Below are positions 1 to 10,750 of a DNA stretch of 64,000 bases, piece by piece. Each line of letters begins with the position of its first letter. Position 1 is the stretch's first letter. The notes under the pieces were generated by a model that saw only the letters and a list, made by a program, of their open reading frames with translations, ran no database searches and had not been told where the DNA came from. Origin of the DNA: Siphlonurus alternatus (Eukaryota; Arthropoda; Insecta; Ephemeroptera; Siphlonuridae); NCBI GenBank assembly GCA_949825025.1, contig OX463781.1, positions 39,941,150-40,005,149 on the forward strand, read 5' to 3'. The position numbers were made by a program, and so were the translations under genes.

Positions 1-59
1 TGATTGTTTGAAAAATCACTTTTTTTTCCAGTGATGTTATATATTTATAATGATCACCT

Positions 60-340
60 ATAGCTCGTAGTATTATGTTATATTATTTCACAAAAACCGG
101 AACGGAACGCAACAACAAAACCCCTTAAAAACCGCAATATATTCCGGAACCGGTTCGAACCGCTCCTTCGAACCCCTTAGCAATGAACTCTAAAAACCGA
201 ATCGCATCCCGAACCCCTTGGCCATTAGCTCTCAAAACCGGAACGCATCGCGAACCCCAACGACTCGAACCGGTTCCGCAAAAACCGGAACCATTGCACT
301 TGCGGTTCGACTCCCTGCTTGTTATTCAATGTAAACAAAA
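60..340. repeat. AACCGG-rich block with a 41-bp tandem repeat
   Basis: Seen directly: the motif GAACCCCTT starts at 170 and 211, and GAACCCC again at 252, so two full 41-bp units (170-210, 211-251) and a partial third are present. Each unit continues through an AGCTCT/AACTCT and AAAACCG(G)AA(T/C)GCATC stretch. Imperfect AACCGGTTCGAACCG dyads surround the array. Function unknown. An open frame runs through it at 183-398, but its composition follows the repeat and I do not regard it as a gene. Confidence 0.6.
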
Positions 341-351
341 ACATACCTATA

Positions 352-525
352 GATGCTGTTCTGCCCAAACGGCGAAGTTTCATCTGTTAATTTCTTGAGA
401 GTGGCGAAGTTGCTGTGCTAACAGTATTGGATTGTGGCGAACTTGCAATTTTGAACATACGCAATTTCGCCACTCTCAATAAATAATGAACTGATGCAAC
501 TTCGCCGTTTGGGTAAAACAGCATC
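352..525. mobile_element. Palindromic (foldback) MITE-like element, about 174 bp
   Basis: The left arm starts GATGCTGTTCTGCCCAAACG (352) and the right arm ends with its near-perfect reverse complement (497-525, ending CAGCATC). A second, inner inverted pair (GAGAGTGGCGAAGTTG versus the CGCCACTCTC segment near 466-478) extends the hairpin. There is no coding capacity. This is the structure of a non-autonomous DNA transposon; the superfamily was not determined. Confidence 0.6.
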
Positions 526-1099
526 GTTATGCTTTTCAACCAACGTGTTGTAACAGTAGTCCAATTTACTTATACCTTTGTAGAATAAGTTTTAGGTTAT
601 GACTGCTCGTGTTCGAATATAAACATATAAACTCCATTGCGCGTCACGTTTAATTAAGTTTTCATTGTGTTTGTAATTTCCTTGATCATTGGTTGACATT
701 TTGCAATAAAGATAGTAACAACAATATTTTAAATTAGAATTAAATTTAAATAAAATTAATAGTTCATTCTTATTATTTTGTTGTAAAAGCACAATATTAT
801 AATATATGGCCAAAGAAAAAAGTAAAATTCTTGAATTTTTAACGTTATAAAGTTCATACATTCACTTTAGTTAACATATAATACAACTTGTGTGATGTCC
901 ATTGAAGTTTAGGAAAGATGCATTTTAACATTTGAGCAAAGTTGCGGTGTGGGGGTCATGCTGTCGCAATTACCGGCAGCTGGGAACTTTGTCGCAACTT
1001 TAGACCAAGTGGTTTCCTGGTGGTAGTGTGTGAGAATAGTGGGGGTAATTTGCTGGCAACAAGATACCGAGGCGTTTTAAGAAGATAGTTAGCTTAATA

Positions 1100-1101
<2 letters not shown>
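526..1101. other. AT-rich stretch, nothing recognised
   Basis: I see no coding frame with family features, RNA gene or clear repeat here. An 89-codon minus-strand frame (592-861) is low-complexity, with no recognisable motif. Confidence 0.4.

Positions 1102-1155
<54 letters not shown>
1102..1155. repeat. (CT)n microsatellite
   Basis: An uninterrupted CT dinucleotide array of about 54 bp. It is the first of several long CT/GA arrays in the window. Confidence 0.95.
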
Positions 1156-1159
<4 letters not shown>

Positions 1160-1997
1160 TCTCTTATTTTTCTCTTTACGGTTAAGATAGTGTGTGTGGG
1201 TAATTTCGTTAAATGCTATATGCTATATCATGAAGAAAGCTATTTCACTAATTAGTTTAAACAAAACCACATGTCCAACTTAATGTAATAATTACTAGTT
1301 TAGGTAAAACATAAATGAATAGATGTAATACATTAAACGTGTTGCTTTTATATTATTAAACAAATGAAATAAGTAGGTTTACATGCATACGCTAAAATTT
1401 GAGGTAAAATCAATTCATTTTACGATACTGAAACAATAACATTTTCTTCAAAACATCAATATAATGAGCAAGGATTGTATTCTCTTGACTGCAATGTACT
1501 TTATAGAAACATATAGGTAAATTATCATCTATAATATAGATATACTAATTTGTGCTAATTATAGTTAAACTTGATTATAAATAATATTTTTGTTATTATT
1601 TGGATGATAACATATATGATATAATGATACAATATTATGTTGTAATGATATTTATAAAGAATCTTTTTGTTTTATAGCATCCTGCAAATATCCATAAATT
1701 TATTTTATGTATTATAGTAATAGTGTAGGATTCGACTCGTACAAGTTTTGTTTGAGTTACAATGTTATGCAACAGAGCTTTAGCCTAGATATTTACAAAG
1801 GTAGAGAGAATATATGCTATTTGTTTACTACTTCTGTTTTTGTATAATAGAAGGAGGTCGGAAAGAAAGAGGTGGAGTAAGTTAGCATCATTGGAAGAAT
1901 TTCACGAGCACCACGAGACTTACCGCTCATGATGGAGCCGATGTTCCCTCGAGCCTCGTACATCTACCACCATGGCCACAGAATAAAAATGAGATCG
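1156..1997. other. AT-rich stretch, nothing recognised
   Basis: AT-rich DNA without a recognisable gene or repeat. A purine-rich patch (GAAGGAGGTCGGAAAG, near 1850) precedes the pyrimidine-rich block that follows. Confidence 0.4.
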
Positions 1998-2066
1998 ACT
2001 CTCTCTCTCTCTCCATCTATCTCTTTTTTTCATCTCTCTGTTTCTCTTTCTATCTGCTTTTCTGTC

Positions 2067-2308
2067 TCCGTCCCTCCGTCTCCCCGTCCCCCCTTCCCTC
2101 CGTCCCTCCGTCCCTCCGTCCCTCCGTCCCCCCGTCCCCCCGTCCCTCCGTCCCCCCGTCCCCCCGTCCCTCCGTCCCTCCGTCCCTCCGTCCCTCCGTC
2201 CCTCCGTCCCTCCGTCCCTCCGTCCCTCCGTCCCTCCGTCCCTCCGTCCCTCCGTCCCTCCGTCCCTCCGTCCCTCCGTCCCTCCGTCCCTCCGTCCCTC
2301 CGTCCCTC
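2067..2308. repeat. CCGTCCCT minisatellite
   Basis: About 30 head-to-tail 8-bp units. The left half has CCCC/CCCT variants and the right half (about 2165-2308) is almost homogeneous. The array sits inside a longer pyrimidine-only block (about 1998-2395). Open frames on both strands (a Pro-Ser-Leu-Arg type on +, a Gly-Thr-Glu-Arg type on -) follow purely from the repeat and should not be called proteins. Confidence 0.95.
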
Positions 2309-2399
2309 TATTCCTCTTCCCCTCTCTTTCACTAGCTTTCTCTCTCTATACATTATATCTCTCTCACTCTGTCTCCTTTTTCTCCCTCTTTTTCTCGAA

Positions 2400-3250
2400 C
2401 ATGATCTAACAAACCTTCTCTTCATACAACAAAAAATGAATACTATTGAATAAAATAAAGATGATAAAATTATCATTATTTAAACGAAACTTTTTTATAT
2501 AAAATAATACTCAATATAGCAAAAAAATGATAAAAAATTGTTTTTTTTTTCCATTTAGGTTGTGAATATTCCCAGACCTCGAAGTTGATGATATATTCTA
2601 GCTTGGTCATAATATAAAGCTGTATATAGTCAAGCTAAAACTCTCTTCCCTTTTTCATGGATCTTCAGAAATCTACCACTTGGGAACATGAAAAACTGTT
2701 ATAATTAAATTGTTGAAAGCTATTTTATAACGCAAGAAAAAAAAAAAGATTAAAAAAATAATATTTTATAATTTATTTATTAACTTGAGACTGTTATTAT
2801 TAAGTAAATAATTATTTTTTATAAACTTTTTAAATAAAGATTTACCTCTATTTTTTAAGATGTTAAAAAAATTATATATATAATAAGAAAATTTTGTAGT
2901 ATGAATAGAATGAGATAATGACATATATACTCGCCATAAAATTCAACACTGACATTCGTTTTTGTGATAAGTGCTTCTTGTTTGATCGATAAACGATGAA
3001 GAAGGTTTGGAGGGGTGTCCAAAAGTTACGAGATTACGATACACAATGATTGACATGAGAGAATCCTCGGTGACAAAGCACCAATAAATGAGTTGACATT
3101 TATATGTCTAGTCAGGATTTAAACCATTTCACATATTTATTGTATTCTATTATTTAATAATGATAAAACAAGGAAGTTATTTTTATTAAGGTTTGGTTTC
3201 CATGTAGCTTTTGACCAACATATTTATATGTTAAAAGCAGGTCAAATGAA
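2400..3250. other. AT-rich stretch, nothing recognised
   Basis: Homopolymer-rich AT DNA. No coding sequence, RNA gene or MITE arm seen. Confidence 0.4.
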
Positions 3251-3257
3251 TCAAAAT

Positions 3258-3345
3258 AGAGATTGGCTGGGGTGGAACTCGAACCCACAACTTTCACTTT
3301 CTAGACGGCTGTGTAATCCCGTTGCAAGCTACTTTTTTTTTTGTA
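3258..3345 (-). repeat. tRNA-like SINE head, reverse orientation
   Basis: On the minus strand the segment reads GTGGGTTCGAGTTCCACC, a good match to a tRNA T-arm / pol III B box (about 3270-3290). Upstream of it is a weakly tRNA-like stretch. There is no intact A box or cloverleaf, so it is not a functional tRNA gene. It is probably the head of a decayed tRNA-derived SINE. Confidence 0.4.
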
Positions 3346-3681
3346 ATGTAAAATACTGAATCTATCTATATATAATATGTAAAAATATTTTAATAAAGTT
3401 TATTTCTGATTAAATATATTAGCTATAAAAAAATATGATTTAGTATTAAAAATATTTTTTATAGAACCACGAAAAATTTATTCAGAACCATACATCTGTA
3501 CGAATAACCGTGTCTATTGCCATTAAAGTAGTCTGACATTATAAATATAGCTTATAATTATTTATAAATTAATATATAGAATTATTTTTTCCGGTACTCC
3601 CAAAATTGAAAATCTTTATATCTTAAATTTATCTTTTTTTAGCAGCAACTCTAATAAAATAAGGCAGTATTATTTACCCAG

Positions 3682-3818
3682 ATGTACACTCATCACCTCG
3701 GAAAATTTCCCTTTGCAGCCTTGTTCCATGCCCCCATGCTGTAAGTATAACACACGGTATGGTGATTAACAAGGCTGCATATATATAAGAAAAAATTTCA
3801 CAGGCAAGGAGTGTGCAT
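3682..3818. mobile_element. MITE family H, copy 1
   Basis: Starts ATGTACACTCATCACC, then GGAAAATTTCCCTTTGC. Ends with the inverted counterpart (AAAATTTCAC...GTGTGCAT). The centre contains AAGTATAACACACGG. Two more copies with the same layout occur at 32894-33023 and 40254-40369. The terminal arms are about 30 bp and there is no coding sequence. Confidence 0.6.
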
Positions 3819-4162
3819 TGCAAACAGTTCTCCAATATAGCTTATTCTATATTTTAGTGTTAACTACTTACAGTGTCAGCGTAAAATCCATAAATTAAAA
3901 AAATATAATAGAGCTTCACTGTTCAGAATGTCAAAAAGTTATATACTTAAAAAATATTCAAATTCTCTTTTTTTTTATATAAAAATCCTGAAAGTATGCA
4001 AGATGTCGAGCACGGAATTAATGCGGGTTGATGCGATTTAGGAGAGAATAATGATTTATACCTAGTTGGATTTATGTAGAGACGGGGGCTTACGTCATGA
4101 GCACACCAATTTTAAAATTGATCCTTTTTTCTCTTCTTCTTGTGATTTATAAGTGCACAGAG

Positions 4163-4350
4163 CAGTGTAGGCACATTGGTAGCGGTAGCGCGTCCGCCTC
4201 GCATGAGGAAGGTTGTGGGTTCGAATCTCGGTCACGGGTGAGATACTTTTCACCACTTTTCCAGGGTTTGGTGCATTCGAGAGATGCACCCTCGTGTGTG
4301 CTTGGACTCTTGCTACAAGTTTCCATGGTTTCCTGTAGCTAACATGTCTA
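4163..4350 (+). repeat. tRNA-derived SINE
   Basis: The head carries an A-box-like segment (GGTAGCGGTAGCGCG, 4178-4192) and a B box GGTTCGAATCT (4218-4228) separated by an anticodon-arm-like CCTCGCATGAGG. The body that follows includes ACCACTTTTCCAGGG and TTTCCATGGTTTCC, resembling the bodies of the SINEs at 29 kb and 31 kb. There is no full cloverleaf with acceptor stem, so this is a SINE rather than a tRNA gene. Confidence 0.55.
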
Positions 4351-4391
4351 ATGGCGAGAAGTTTGAATTAGGGCATGGCCGTACGAGTTTG

Positions 4392-4604
4392 TTACAGAGA
4401 CCTCCGTGTCTTATGGCCAGAAATTTGACCAGCTTGGCCGAGCTTCTATTCACTGTAACTGACTGTGAGAGTGGCGGCGCAACTGAATCTCAGCGGCACT
4501 AGCCAGCAAGAATTGGGCCGTGCCGAACATTTAGCAGCGCCGCCACTCAGTTATAGTGAAGCTCTGATCAAATCCCTGGCCATAAGACACGGAGGTCTCT
4601 GTAA
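4392..4604. mobile_element. Palindromic element family F, copy 1 (213 bp)
   Basis: The arms are nearly perfect inverted repeats: left TTACAGAGACCTCCGTGTCT (4392), right ending AGACACGGAGGTCTCTGTAA (4604). The inverted similarity continues inward through GCCGAGCTTC / GTGAAGCTCT and GTGGCGGCGC / GCGCCGCCAC. A diverged relative with the core CAGACCTCCGTGTCTTA lies at 29253-29376. There is no coding sequence; a non-autonomous DNA transposon or foldback element. Confidence 0.7.
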
Positions 4605-5005
4605 GGTCTCTGAGTTTGTTATATATAGCAATACTGTTGTTAAGTTTGAATACTTACGCCAATAGCAGAATAATTATTATGCTGTAGTAAGCTAATATTG
4701 TCAATAAAATAAAAGTAAAATAAAAATAAAAGAATGACGATGAATATATTTGTTTTAGCTTATAATAATTATACCATACTATTAGTATATTATAATATTG
4801 CACTCAATTTGCTTTGAATTTGATCAAAGTGTCCTAACTTAAGAATTGTCTAATAAGTTTAATTGAGATTTGAAACAAAGTTATAGTGGTGTTATTTCCG
4901 TAAGCAGGTAGGCCATATGACGTCATCAGAAACACAAGTAAGAAGGAATGTGTTTATGACACGCTCTGATCTCCATGGAAAATTGGCAGCTATGTTGCCT
5001 TTCGT

Positions 5006-5025
5006 GATTGCTGACGTCAGCAATC
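5006..5025. promoter_or_regulatory. 20-bp perfect palindrome containing a CRE/MARE-type core
   Basis: GATTGCTGACGTCAGCAATC is its own reverse complement. The central TGCTGACGTCAGCA equals the CRE-type Maf recognition element consensus from established knowledge, and TGACGTCA is the CREB/ATF site. No gene is visible beside it, so the regulatory role is only a possibility. Confidence 0.3.
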
Positions 5026-5099
5026 CACACTTCAGTTACTCACTGGGCGTTTACCCTGAGGCACTCGCCACCGTGCGGCATGTATTCATACTCAGTTAG

Positions 5100-6046
5100 T
5101 GGGTAACTTTTAAATAAAAAATACTTATTTTTATGGTCCCCTGTCCCTTTAAGGGGGGACGTTTGCATAGGAACCACAACAAGGAGCGTTCCACAACCAT
5201 CCAGAGTACGAAAATGGAAGGATGTAGGATTATAGGGTGGTCAGGGTAAGAGTATTATCTTTATTTTTATATTAAAAAATAAACGTTTAGAATAAGGGTA
5301 ATTAAGCTAAAATATTGAAACGTAGAGAGAGAAAGACAGAGAGAGAGATTAAAATAAAAGTTGGACTATACTTTTCAGCTGGCAATATGACGAGGGAATT
5401 AAAATGACTTTGATAATTACACCAAAGTGGAGCAGAGGTTCTCCTGCTGGCATTTCAGCCACATAATCTGCTACTGTGCCATCATCGTCAACGATGTGAA
5501 CGTTTTACCGATCGTTTTTTGTGTAATCAACTCCCTGTTGATTTTTGCATCGATTTTTCATACAATTGGCAAACACAATGGATCCTCTAGGAAACAGCTT
5601 ACAGAGTATATAAAGTTCAATGGAAAAGTAAAGTGGCTGCAAGGGCCTCTTTAGTAATACGTTATATAACTTCAAAGTAAAAAAATATTATAAGTTCCTT
5701 GCTTTTTTTTACCTATCAATCTTCTAAAAGATTTTTTTATACATATAAAACTCCCTATTATGTAGTCGATTTAAAATTTTAATAGATTTATTAATTATTA
5801 ATTTAAATAACCAAGCTTCAACTATATATACGTATTATAGAATTTATTCTTAATAAATTTAATATTTCAGGCTGAAAATTTTCTAACAAGATATTATTTA
5901 TATTATAAAGTATACTCACTTGTCAGTAATGTATTTTAATTATAAATCATACTATATTAATTAATGAAACAATGAATATTAAAATCCTTTGTTTTGATAT
6001 TGAATATTAATTACTACGTTATTATTAATAATAAAATTATGATATC

Positions 6047-6049
<3 letters not shown>
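5100..6049. other. AT-rich stretch, nothing recognised
   Basis: A 75-codon open frame (5427-5654) has no recognisable domain and no clear splice or promoter context. Otherwise AT-rich DNA with short homopolymers. Confidence 0.35.

Positions 6050-6118
<69 letters not shown>
6050..6118. repeat. (AT)n microsatellite
   Basis: About 69 bp of uninterrupted AT dinucleotides. Confidence 0.95.
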
Positions 6119-6121
<3 letters not shown>

Positions 6122-7506
6122 ATGAATGGATGAATTATAACATTATAAAAATTATAACGATTGAATGAACATAAAATACAAAATATAATATAAATAAATA
6201 ATAAATTGACCAACTGTTTGCAAAAGAGGAATATTTGAGTTGCATATTTTCACAAGTCTCGTATTATTACACACAAAATGGTATTGAGTTAAATTAAGTA
6301 TATTTTTGTGGTGTTTTTAATTTTCCCTTTCCTCTTATGAAAAATAGATTAGTGTTTTAGAGTATTGATATTTAAGGGTCATATTTGTGAATTTAGAATC
6401 ATTGCTAACGAATTTAAATTACTAAAAATTTCTTTATTATTATCATTTTGCAAGAGCGTTGTTTAAAATATGTGCTTCATTTCGTTCTATATGTGTACAC
6501 CATTCGATAGAAAGAAAATTTTATAAATTAGAAAGAAAAAATATTTGCTGAAATTTTACAGAAATGCTTTTTCCATTGGCTATAAAACTTAAAACAAAAC
6601 TAAAACGAGATACTTAATACCATGGCATGCATATTAGGCACTTTATGGAGCCTAAATTGTCATTAATTTCTAGTCGTGTAGTTAACAAATCCCAGTTCTT
6701 TGATTGGCTGAGAAGGCACCGTAACAACGACGTGGCCCAATCACGTTTAAGGTGAATGACGCCAACAAATTAGCGCAACAAAAGCTTACATATTCACGTT
6801 TTTATTTGTTTATATTTTTATTATAATTATTTTTTACAACATGAATATAACTATTTTTTACGTAATTTGGTTCCAAAATTTTCAGTTTCATTATCAAGTG
6901 GCATAAATTTAGTATGCAAATTTGCTGTGAACATAATATATTGGACAATGAAATGAGGATCATTAATCACATGCATAAGCTTAAATCATAAAAATTTCAA
7001 AATAAAATAGATGACTGACAGCATAATTCTGAAACGTAATCTTCAATTAATTACAAAGTGTATATAAAAACGTGTCGTAAAATTTATTCCACGTGTTTTT
7101 TAATGAGGAAAATACAAGGGAGAGCAAGAGGGCGGCGTAATTAAATAATTAATACGACAAGCAAAATTATGTTCATAACCTTTCAGAGTTGTCACATGTA
7201 AAAAAAGAACGAGAAAAAGTTCATGTTACTAATTTTTTGTTCAATAAATTATAGACAAAAAGAATATTAAAGCACTTTGATGTTGTCGTTTCCCCTTGAA
7301 ATATTGAAATAAATAAAAACAGTAGTTATATATTTAGCTTTAATTTTAACCAAAACCTGACAATTTGAAATGCTGGAAGTACACCTTGGGACATCAAAAA
7401 CTTTACTCCTAAATTGTTTTAGACGTTTAGACGTGACGAACTAAAAAAAATTAATGTTGATGGACTGGGTGTTTTTCTTTCTCCCCCCCCCCTTCCCATC
7501 CCCCCT
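6119..7506. other. AT-rich stretch, nothing recognised
   Basis: No coding signal. Near 6700-6765 two inverted CCAAT-type motifs (GATTGGCTG and GGCCCAATCACG) face each other in an otherwise AT-rich context; function not inferable. Confidence 0.35.
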
Positions 7507-8270
7507 GAAATTGCAAATCTGCATCTTTCTGTCTATTGGAGCTGCAGTTCTATAGCAAATGAGACAGGAGTAACGTTCTTACTGTCCAGAGGTGTATGGA
7601 ACGCGTCCCATAGTTTGAAAACCGCTGGCGTAGTCTATAAAAGTTTTGAAAACGGCTAGATAATTATTATATAAGTGCCCATTCTCCCAAACATGAAAAT
7701 CTGCAACTTCTTGTCTCTTAAAGTAGTTGATGAAACTCTTGAAAATTAGACGTCAAAATTTCAAGCTGTCTCAAGTTGTACACCTCAAACAACCATGAAC
7801 ATTACTACTGCTTTGTTTGTAGGTATATATCAAGTGAGTGCGCTTCGCGATGCTAATTTGTGTCGTGAAGGTCCATCTTGCCTTTAAAAATGAAGCAAAG
7901 TATTTTTTTAACTTTTATCGGAAATAAATTAAGTAAAAAAGATCTAAATATTTCATTATCTACTGTATTTTTTAGTTTAGAAGACGTTTTGTAAAGGAAT
8001 GTTGCCAAAAAATCTTCTTCTGAGTGAAAACATTAATTAAGTAATTCATTTTTTTTTTTTACAAAGGTTTGAATAGTACGGTGGGAACACCTAAAATCAG
8101 CTGATTTGAAGCCTCTATGTCACGCAGCATATATCTAGACGTGGTGAACTTGAAATTTTCGCAATGTCAAATCTTGCAAAATTGCAAATCTACAACTCTT
8201 TGTCTCTTAGAGCTACAGTGCTATAGAAAATGAGACGTGAGTAAAATTCGTGCTTTCCCGAGTTGTACAT
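7507..8270 (+). repeat. Three diverged direct copies of a roughly 95-bp repeat
   Basis: Related segments occur at 7507-7598, 7692-7786 and 8172-8270. Each runs from (GCAA/GAAA)ATCT(G/A)CA(T/A)CT through a TTGTCT(C/A)TT-like stretch and an AGCT(G/A)CAG-like stretch to a GAGAC-like motif, then ends with a GTTGTACA/GGTGTATG-type motif. Copies are clearly diverged. They may be domains of one old transposon, since the family M arm at 8077 lies between copies two and three. Confidence 0.5.
8077..8120 (+). mobile_element. Family M repeat arm (solo)
   Basis: Reads ACGGTGGGAACACC, then AAAATCAGCTGATTTGAAGC, then CTCTAT. The same sequence occurs inverted at 22131-22174 and, partly deleted, at 22378-22404, where the two arms bracket a foldback element. 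Confidence 0.5.
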
Positions 8271-8279
8271 ATCAGTATA

Positions 8280-9442
8280 TGAAATGATACTCTTGGAACT
8301 ATACACCAGTTTTGTGTTTTGAATATTTATATGTACACAAGATTATAAACAATAAACAGCATGCTGAAACAACCATTTTACATTTTTGAAACATAATGTA
8401 CTTGCTACGTACGTGCACGTTTATATAATACACGATATACCAAGGTGAGAGAAGCGTACGTACACTATGGTACACACTTTATGTTAGTGTCATTTCATAA
8501 AGTTAGCCAGCCGGCCGGGCATGCAGACTTTGTACATTCGTGAACCAAGGTATAATAAACGACGTGAAGTAAGGAGGTAACACGATTTCATCAATATATA
8601 CAGCAGTGAAATTGGTAATGAGTAATGATTCTCTTACAATAAAAAAATAGTTCATATTTAACTGTGTCACATTTGTGTACCGGTATTCAATAGTACCGTG
8701 TAAGATATAATATTTTCACCGTTATTATTATTTTTTTTTTGTAATTATTACTGTACTTTGTATTGGTGAAATAAATTAATAAATTAAATAAATAAACTTC
8801 GTTTTCATCATGTTTGTAATACCTTCAGTTATTGGTGCGTTGTTTATAACGAAGAACTTCACTGACCGAGCCGAGCCGAAGGACACCCGAGAGTTTTTGA
8901 CGAAAACCAAATTAAATATGAGCCTTAGTATATAGGGAGTTTTGTCCTATTTTTCAAAAGAATATATTATATATAATTATTTGTTTGGAAACTCATGTAA
9001 TTTTTATACAGTTTCCCTACAAAAATTATATGTTTGGAAATTTTACTGTTTCATCAGTTTCATAAATATTATATAAATTTTGCATATGTAGCAGTGACAG
9101 TATATGCTAGGTTGCAATCAATATAAGTCTAAATATAGAGTTTCAATTAGCACATTGACTGTATTCATGTATATGTGAAAATGCAAAGCAATTTTCATAT
9201 AGTTAATTATTATATTTCTTCAGTATATATATTCAGCTTTACTTATTTAGAGTAAATGCAAATGTATTTCTAACTATAGCATTTTGCTATATGAACTTAA
9301 GAATTTTGAAGGTATTTCAATTTGTAACAGAACCAATGACAATCATATAAACGATTCTGTCTTAAAATAACACATAATTAATTCAACTATTCTGAGGATA
9401 CATGAAATAGTTGTCTAAAAAGATACCTAGGTTTACCACAGT
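8280..9442. other. AT-rich stretch, nothing recognised
   Basis: No gene, RNA or repeat identified. A short GC-rich patch (AGCCAGCCGGCCGGGC, near 8504-8519) stands out by composition only. Confidence 0.35.
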
Positions 9443-9912
9443 TACACTCAATTTAATTTGAAAATCCCACCGGAAGTACCCGGAAATGAGTGTTTTCTGT
9501 CCTTCCAATTCGTATTTTTTTTTTTTTTAAATATAAAATTTTGCAGAAAGGTTTGTTATTAAAGTACTGACTTATTTGGGGGGAGAAAAAAATAAAAAAT
9601 CAGACTGGAGACTCAGACATCAGACATGAATACAGTCAAATTTACATGATATTCCCTCCGGAAGTAGCCGGAAGTGTGAGGATTCTGGTCTTCCTATTCA
9701 TATTTCAGCGTTACAATTTCACACATTGGTCAATATTTCTACGTCAAACCACTCTGTAAGGTGTCAAAACTGAATTACAAACAGAATAGCTGCAAACTTT
9801 ACACTTCCGGCTACTTCCGGAAGAAATGTCAAATTAATTTGATTGTAGCAAGATCAGAAACCTCTTTTTTTCCGTCTACTTCTGGTGAGAATTACAAATA
9901 AATTTGACTGTA
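9443..9912. mobile_element. MITE family A, host copy carrying a nested copy
   Basis: The left part starts TACACTCAATTTAATTTG and continues to CCCACCGGAAGTACCCGG. The right end is TTCTGGTGAGAATTACAAAT, then AAATTTGACTGTA (9912). Between them sits a complete second copy (9631-9847). Ends of the form TACAGTCAAATTTA / AAATTTGACTGTA, with TA at each border, are those expected of Tc1/mariner-type MITEs. Confidence 0.65.
9631..9847. mobile_element. MITE family A, nested copy (217 bp)
   Basis: Full-length: TACAGTCAAATTTACATGAT at the start, CCGGAAGTAGCCGGAAGTG on the left arm, ACTTCCGGCTACTTCCGG on the right arm and TTTGATTGTA at the end. Arms are imperfect inverted repeats over about 45 bp, with a non-palindromic AT-rich centre. 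Inserted into another member of the same family. Confidence 0.75.
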
Positions 9913-9984
9913 ACTCAATTACATTAAACGTAGTTAATGAGAAAACTGGATATTCTTTTAAATTGCGGTCAATTATTTGAAAAG

Positions 9985-10210
9985 TTATTTGATTATCTCC
10001 AACGTTCATTTCCTTGTAATTTCTGCCAGTGTCACATTTTGTATCTCCAGCAGACAAAGGTCCTTCGTGACACCTTCCGGTCGACCCTCCTGGCTGCTCT
10101 ACAATTACGTGACGACTGTTGACATTGTAAGCTTTGTCTGCCGTTGGTCCACCGGGGGGCAAAGATCTCTGGAGTCTCACGTCTAGCGCTCTGCCAAGGT
10201 GCACTTCCTT
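9985..10210. other. GC-richer unassigned segment
   Basis: Composition rises well above the surroundings (for example CTTCCGGTCGACCCTCC, GGTCCACCGGGGGGC). A minus-strand frame (9854-10204) and shorter plus frames cross it, but none shows a domain I recognise, and the minus frame runs into the MITE A end. It may be part of an unknown repeat or a decayed exon. Confidence 0.3.
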
Positions 10211-10564
10211 TTAATGAATTATTGTCGCTCTCACAACTAACTTACTCTTCTTATGATATTAATAATTACATCATTATTTTATACGTATTATAAATTCAAG
10301 GATTTAATATAATAAAATAATTGCAAGATTTTTTATTGGCAATGATATCGGGTCATTTTTTTTTATATATTGAAGTCTCTCAGAGATGAAATATGCTGTG
10401 ACGTCATCGTATTTTAAAGATTTGACACGCATATAGATCTGCATATACGTATAACAGCATGTTTTACCTCAATTTTGAAGGCCTTAAATAAACTAATAAA
10501 AATCATGATACTAAAACTTGAGGTAACTTATATAAGTCATATCTGCATTAACTGGGCATTTTTT

Positions 10565-10750
10565 GACGCAGTCGATTCATAATCGGATGGTCATGAGTCC
10601 GATCCCAGGCACCTCCAAATTTTTTACAAGTATCGGTAGCATACGGGAGGTGATTGATGGCATCCTCCATCATCATCAACTGTCGACCATCCTGACTGAG
10701 ATTTCTACGGGTCCCTTAGTTTTAACTAGGCATCAAGTACTTGGATGACA
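10565..10750 (+). repeat. SINE with tRNA-like head (family S2)
   Basis: The head (GACGCAGTCGATTCATAATC, then GGTCATGAGTCCGATCCCAG) resembles a degraded tRNA A/B-box region. The body has CTGTCGACCATCCTGACTGA and TTTCTACGGGTCCC, matching the SINE split at 30887-31445 and the body of the 5S-headed SINE at 29 kb. Confidence 0.5.

Noticed and set aside
1929..2476. Long open frames on both strands over the CCGTCCCT array
   Set aside because: The peptides are periodic translations of the 8-bp unit; no initiation, splice or domain evidence.
4178..4235. A functional tRNA gene
   Set aside because: A- and B-box-like segments are present but no pairing acceptor stem or terminator; it reads into a SINE body.
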